Source: Bacillus ectoiniformans
GTDB lineage: Bacteria > Bacillota > Bacilli > Bacillales > Domibacillaceae
Assembly: GCF_016908875.1 (NCBI RefSeq)
Contig: NZ_JAFBES010000018.1
Location: 1-51,537, forward strand
Reading direction: 5' to 3'
Length of the DNA stretch: 51,537 bases
Shown: positions 50,086 to 51,537 of the stretch, in pieces
How positions within the stretch are numbered: the stretch's first letter is position 1
Layout: each line of letters starts with the position of its first letter
Position numbers and translations under genes: made by a program
Notes under the pieces: model-generated
The model's input: only the letters and a program-made list of their open reading frames with translations
Databases searched by the model: none
Told to the model about the DNA's origin: nothing

Positions 50086-50277
50086 TTAAGAGTAAACGGT
50101 AGGTTTGCCTATTTTCTTTAATTTATCTATATAATAGCGATAAGCCTCATCAGCAGGATCTGCCTCTACCATTTCCTGTTGACATTCATGGCAAACAAAA
50201 GACGTATAGATATAGATCCCCTCCGCTTTTTCTTGATCGCAAATAATGCATGAACTCTTAACCTCTTGTTTTTCCAT
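50086..50277 (-). CDS. csfB: CsfB/Gin, anti-sigma-G factor
   Basis: Small zinc-binding protein made under sigma-F that keeps sigma-G (and mother-cell sigma-E) inactive until the right stage. The product has 63 residues. Two Cys pairs, SCIICDQ and VCHECQQ, form the zinc site, and an acidic helix plus a basic end follow. The ATG of MEKQEVKS has AGGAGGTGA five bases upstream; a GTG three codons earlier overlaps it. It is adjacent to the rRNA operon, as in B. subtilis, but xpaC and yaaN, which follow there, are absent. Confidence 0.94.
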   Translation of the reverse strand: MEKQEVKSSCIICDQEKAEGIYIYTSFVCHECQQEMVEADPADEAYRYYIDKLKKIGKPTVYS

Positions 50278-50296
50278 CTCATTCACCTCCTACTGT

Positions 50297-50325
50297 TAGT
50301 CTGTCCATTGTTCCTTAAATTATAC
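50297..50325 (-). promoter_or_regulatory. csfB promoter (sigma-F)
   Basis: On the minus strand GTATA (50321-50325), 14 bp, then GGACAGACTA (50297-50306). The -10 fits the sigma-F pattern GGnnAnAnT closely, and csfB is a known sigma-F gene. Confidence 0.75.
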
Positions 50326-50365
50326 GAAACTAGTGAAATGTTTTTTTTCAGTGAACCATTACCTT

Positions 50366-50371
50366 TATAAT
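50366..50371 (+). promoter_or_regulatory. Candidate -10 of the kinase-like gene
   Basis: A perfect TATAAT lies 35 bp upstream of the ATG at 50407. At 17 bp upstream there is only a T-run, so the -35 is poor. Confidence 0.45.
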
Positions 50372-50406
50372 AGATAAAAGAATGGCATGAGGAAGGGAAG
50401 ATTTGA

Positions 50407-51258
50407 ATGGATATCCAAAAGGTAATAGAAGAGCTTATTCATAAGCAGAAGATTGAAGCTGGCTTTAATGATCTTCAAGTCCTGAACGGCGGGACCGCCA
50501 GCCAATTATATGCTGTTTATTACGGGGAGGTTCCTCGCTATGTCATTAAAAGTAATAAAGCGGAAATTGTAAAGTCAGAAGCAAATTTCCTGAGAGCCTA
50601 TCAACATATCAAATTAGTCCCACAGCTGATATATGTGGATCTATCACACCCTTTCTTGCTGTACTCTTTTGTAAAGGGACAGACAGATGTATCAAATGTT
50701 AATAAAAAGAGCAGCTTACAAACGTTAGTGCAAGAATTAATCAATCAATATCAGCCTGTTACCTCTGATAGTGGGTGGGGATGGTGGGATGAGCCGTCCG
50801 ATTCATGGAAGGAATTCTTATTAGCCAGCGTTTTTACATCGAAGCAAATAATTGGAACTGTACTAAATGCAGAAGATACCGAGGCTGTTATCCATTTACT
50901 TCAGGAAAAAACTTGGTCATCAATGGAACAACCCTATTTATTGCACGGAGATTGCGGATTTCATAACTTTGTTTACATCGATAAGGAACTAAACGGAGTC
51001 ATTGATCCCATTCCTGTTTTAGGTGACCCGATATATGATTTAGTCTATGCATACTGTTCTTCTCCTGTAGATTTGACGAAAGAGACTATTTTATCAGCGT
51101 ACCGGTATTTAACGATCAGTAATCATTCAGAACAAGAAGTATGGGAGTCAGTGGTCATTGGATTATATTTGCGAATCGCGGCATGCATAAAACACCATCC
51201 TGAGGATTTAGAGAAGTATTTAGAAGCTTGGGGTTATTGGAGAAAGATAGCGTTATAG
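50407..51258 (+). CDS. APH-fold (aminoglycoside phosphotransferase family) kinase-like protein
   Basis: A small-molecule kinase of the APH/choline kinase superfamily with 283 residues. The catalytic Brenner motif is YLLHGDCGFHNF (HGDxxxxN), and the metal-binding motif is GVIDPIPVLGDPIYDL. The N-terminal lobe has the NGGTASQLYAV loop and a lysine in YVIKSN that could contact ATP. The substrate is unknown; family members act on aminoglycosides, choline, fructosamines, homoserine or methylthioribose, so antibiotic resistance must not be assumed. The ATG has GGAAGGG upstream. It is the only plus-strand protein gene besides abrB, sits between csfB and the 5S gene, and is not part of the B. subtilis order. 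Confidence 0.9.
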   Translation: MDIQKVIEELIHKQKIEAGFNDLQVLNGGTASQLYAVYYGEVPRYVIKSNKAEIVKSEANFLRAYQHIKLVPQLIYVDLSHPFLLYSFVKGQTDVSNVNKKSSLQTLVQELINQYQPVTSDSGWGWWDEPSDSWKEFLLASVFTSKQIIGTVLNAEDTEAVIHLLQEKTWSSMEQPYLLHGDCGFHNFVYIDKELNGVIDPIPVLGDPIYDLVYAYCSSPVDLTKETILSAYRYLTISNHSEQEVWESVVIGLYLRIAACIKHHPEDLEKYLEAWGYWRKIAL

Positions 51259-51406
51259 ACTATAGGTTGATCGGGGGATGCTTTTCATATGCTCTCTTTG
51301 TCATTGCTTAAGCACCCCGTTATTCTCCAAATGCACACAAATACGCTCTAGTTGAGGAGTTTATTCAGGAATTTTCTTTTAAAGAAGCCAAAGCATAAAA
51401 GCGCAC

Positions 51407-51435
51407 AAAAAAAGAACAGTCTCTCAACTGTTCTT
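51407..51435 (-). terminator. Terminator of the rRNA operon
   Basis: On the minus strand AAGAACAGT and ACTGTTCTT pair around a short loop and are followed by seven T, 8 bp after the 5S 3' end. Confidence 0.9.
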
Positions 51436-51442
51436 CGTTGTC

Positions 51443-51537
<95 letters not shown>

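Noticed and set aside
50407-51258. Aminoglycoside resistance gene
   Set aside because: Only the general APH fold motifs are visible. The family covers many metabolic kinases, and nothing in the context points to resistance.

Overview
The window is a stretch of core chromosome from an endospore-forming member of the Bacillaceae. The evidence is dense synteny with the region next to the Bacillus subtilis replication origin, read in reverse orientation, together with many sporulation genes (csfB/gin, fin, spoVT, yabP, yabQ, spoIIE, yabG, sspF, spoVG) and sporulation-type promoters. It is bounded by two partial rRNA operons, both transcribed leftward: the last 95 nt of a 5S gene at the right edge and the first ~75 nt of a 16S gene at the left edge. 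Almost every gene is on the minus strand. The exceptions are two tRNAs, abrB and one kinase-like gene next to the 5S gene. No species can be named from the sequence alone.

Reading in the direction of transcription (right to left), the layout is as follows. (1) 5S rRNA, an APH-fold kinase on the plus strand, then csfB, a YaaO-type decarboxylase, tmk, darA, yaaR, holB, ricT and yabA. (2) trmN6-yazA-rsmI, convergent with abrB. (3) metS, tatD-type DNase, yabE, rnmV, rsmA, yabG, veg, sspF, ispE, purR, ridA, spoVG. (4) glmU-prs-ctc, pth-fin-mfd, spoVT. (5) yabM-yabN-rqcP, yabP-yabQ-divIC-yabR. (6) tRNA-Met and tRNA-Glu on the plus strand, spoIIE, yabS-yabT. (7) tilS-hprT, ftsH, coaX-hslO, cysK, then folP-folB-folK-yazB-dusB-lysS, leading into the next 16S gene.

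The genes combine translation and its quality control (lysS, metS, pth, ctc, rqcP, tilS, dusB, rsmA, rsmI, rnmV), replication and repair (holB, yabA, tmk, mfd), nucleotide and cofactor supply (prs, hprT, purR, folP/B/K, coaX), cell envelope (glmU, ispE, divIC, yabM, yabE) and the sporulation programme. Individual control sites can be read: a Spo0A-type spoIIE promoter with 21-bp spacing, sigma-H for spoVG, sigma-E for yabP, sigma-F for csfB, sigma-B for ctc, paired 0A boxes just downstream of the abrB promoter, and a two-box PurR operator in front of purR.

Relative to B. subtilis as I remember it, the window lacks pabB-pabA-pabC in front of folP, yacD between hslO and cysK, and xpaC-yaaN beside csfB, and it carries an extra APH-family gene. 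I see no phage, insertion sequence, CRISPR or defence island. The least explained elements are a terminator-like hairpin in the metS leader, a three-box 0A cluster in the abrB/metS intergenic region, and a large inverted repeat directly in front of yabE.
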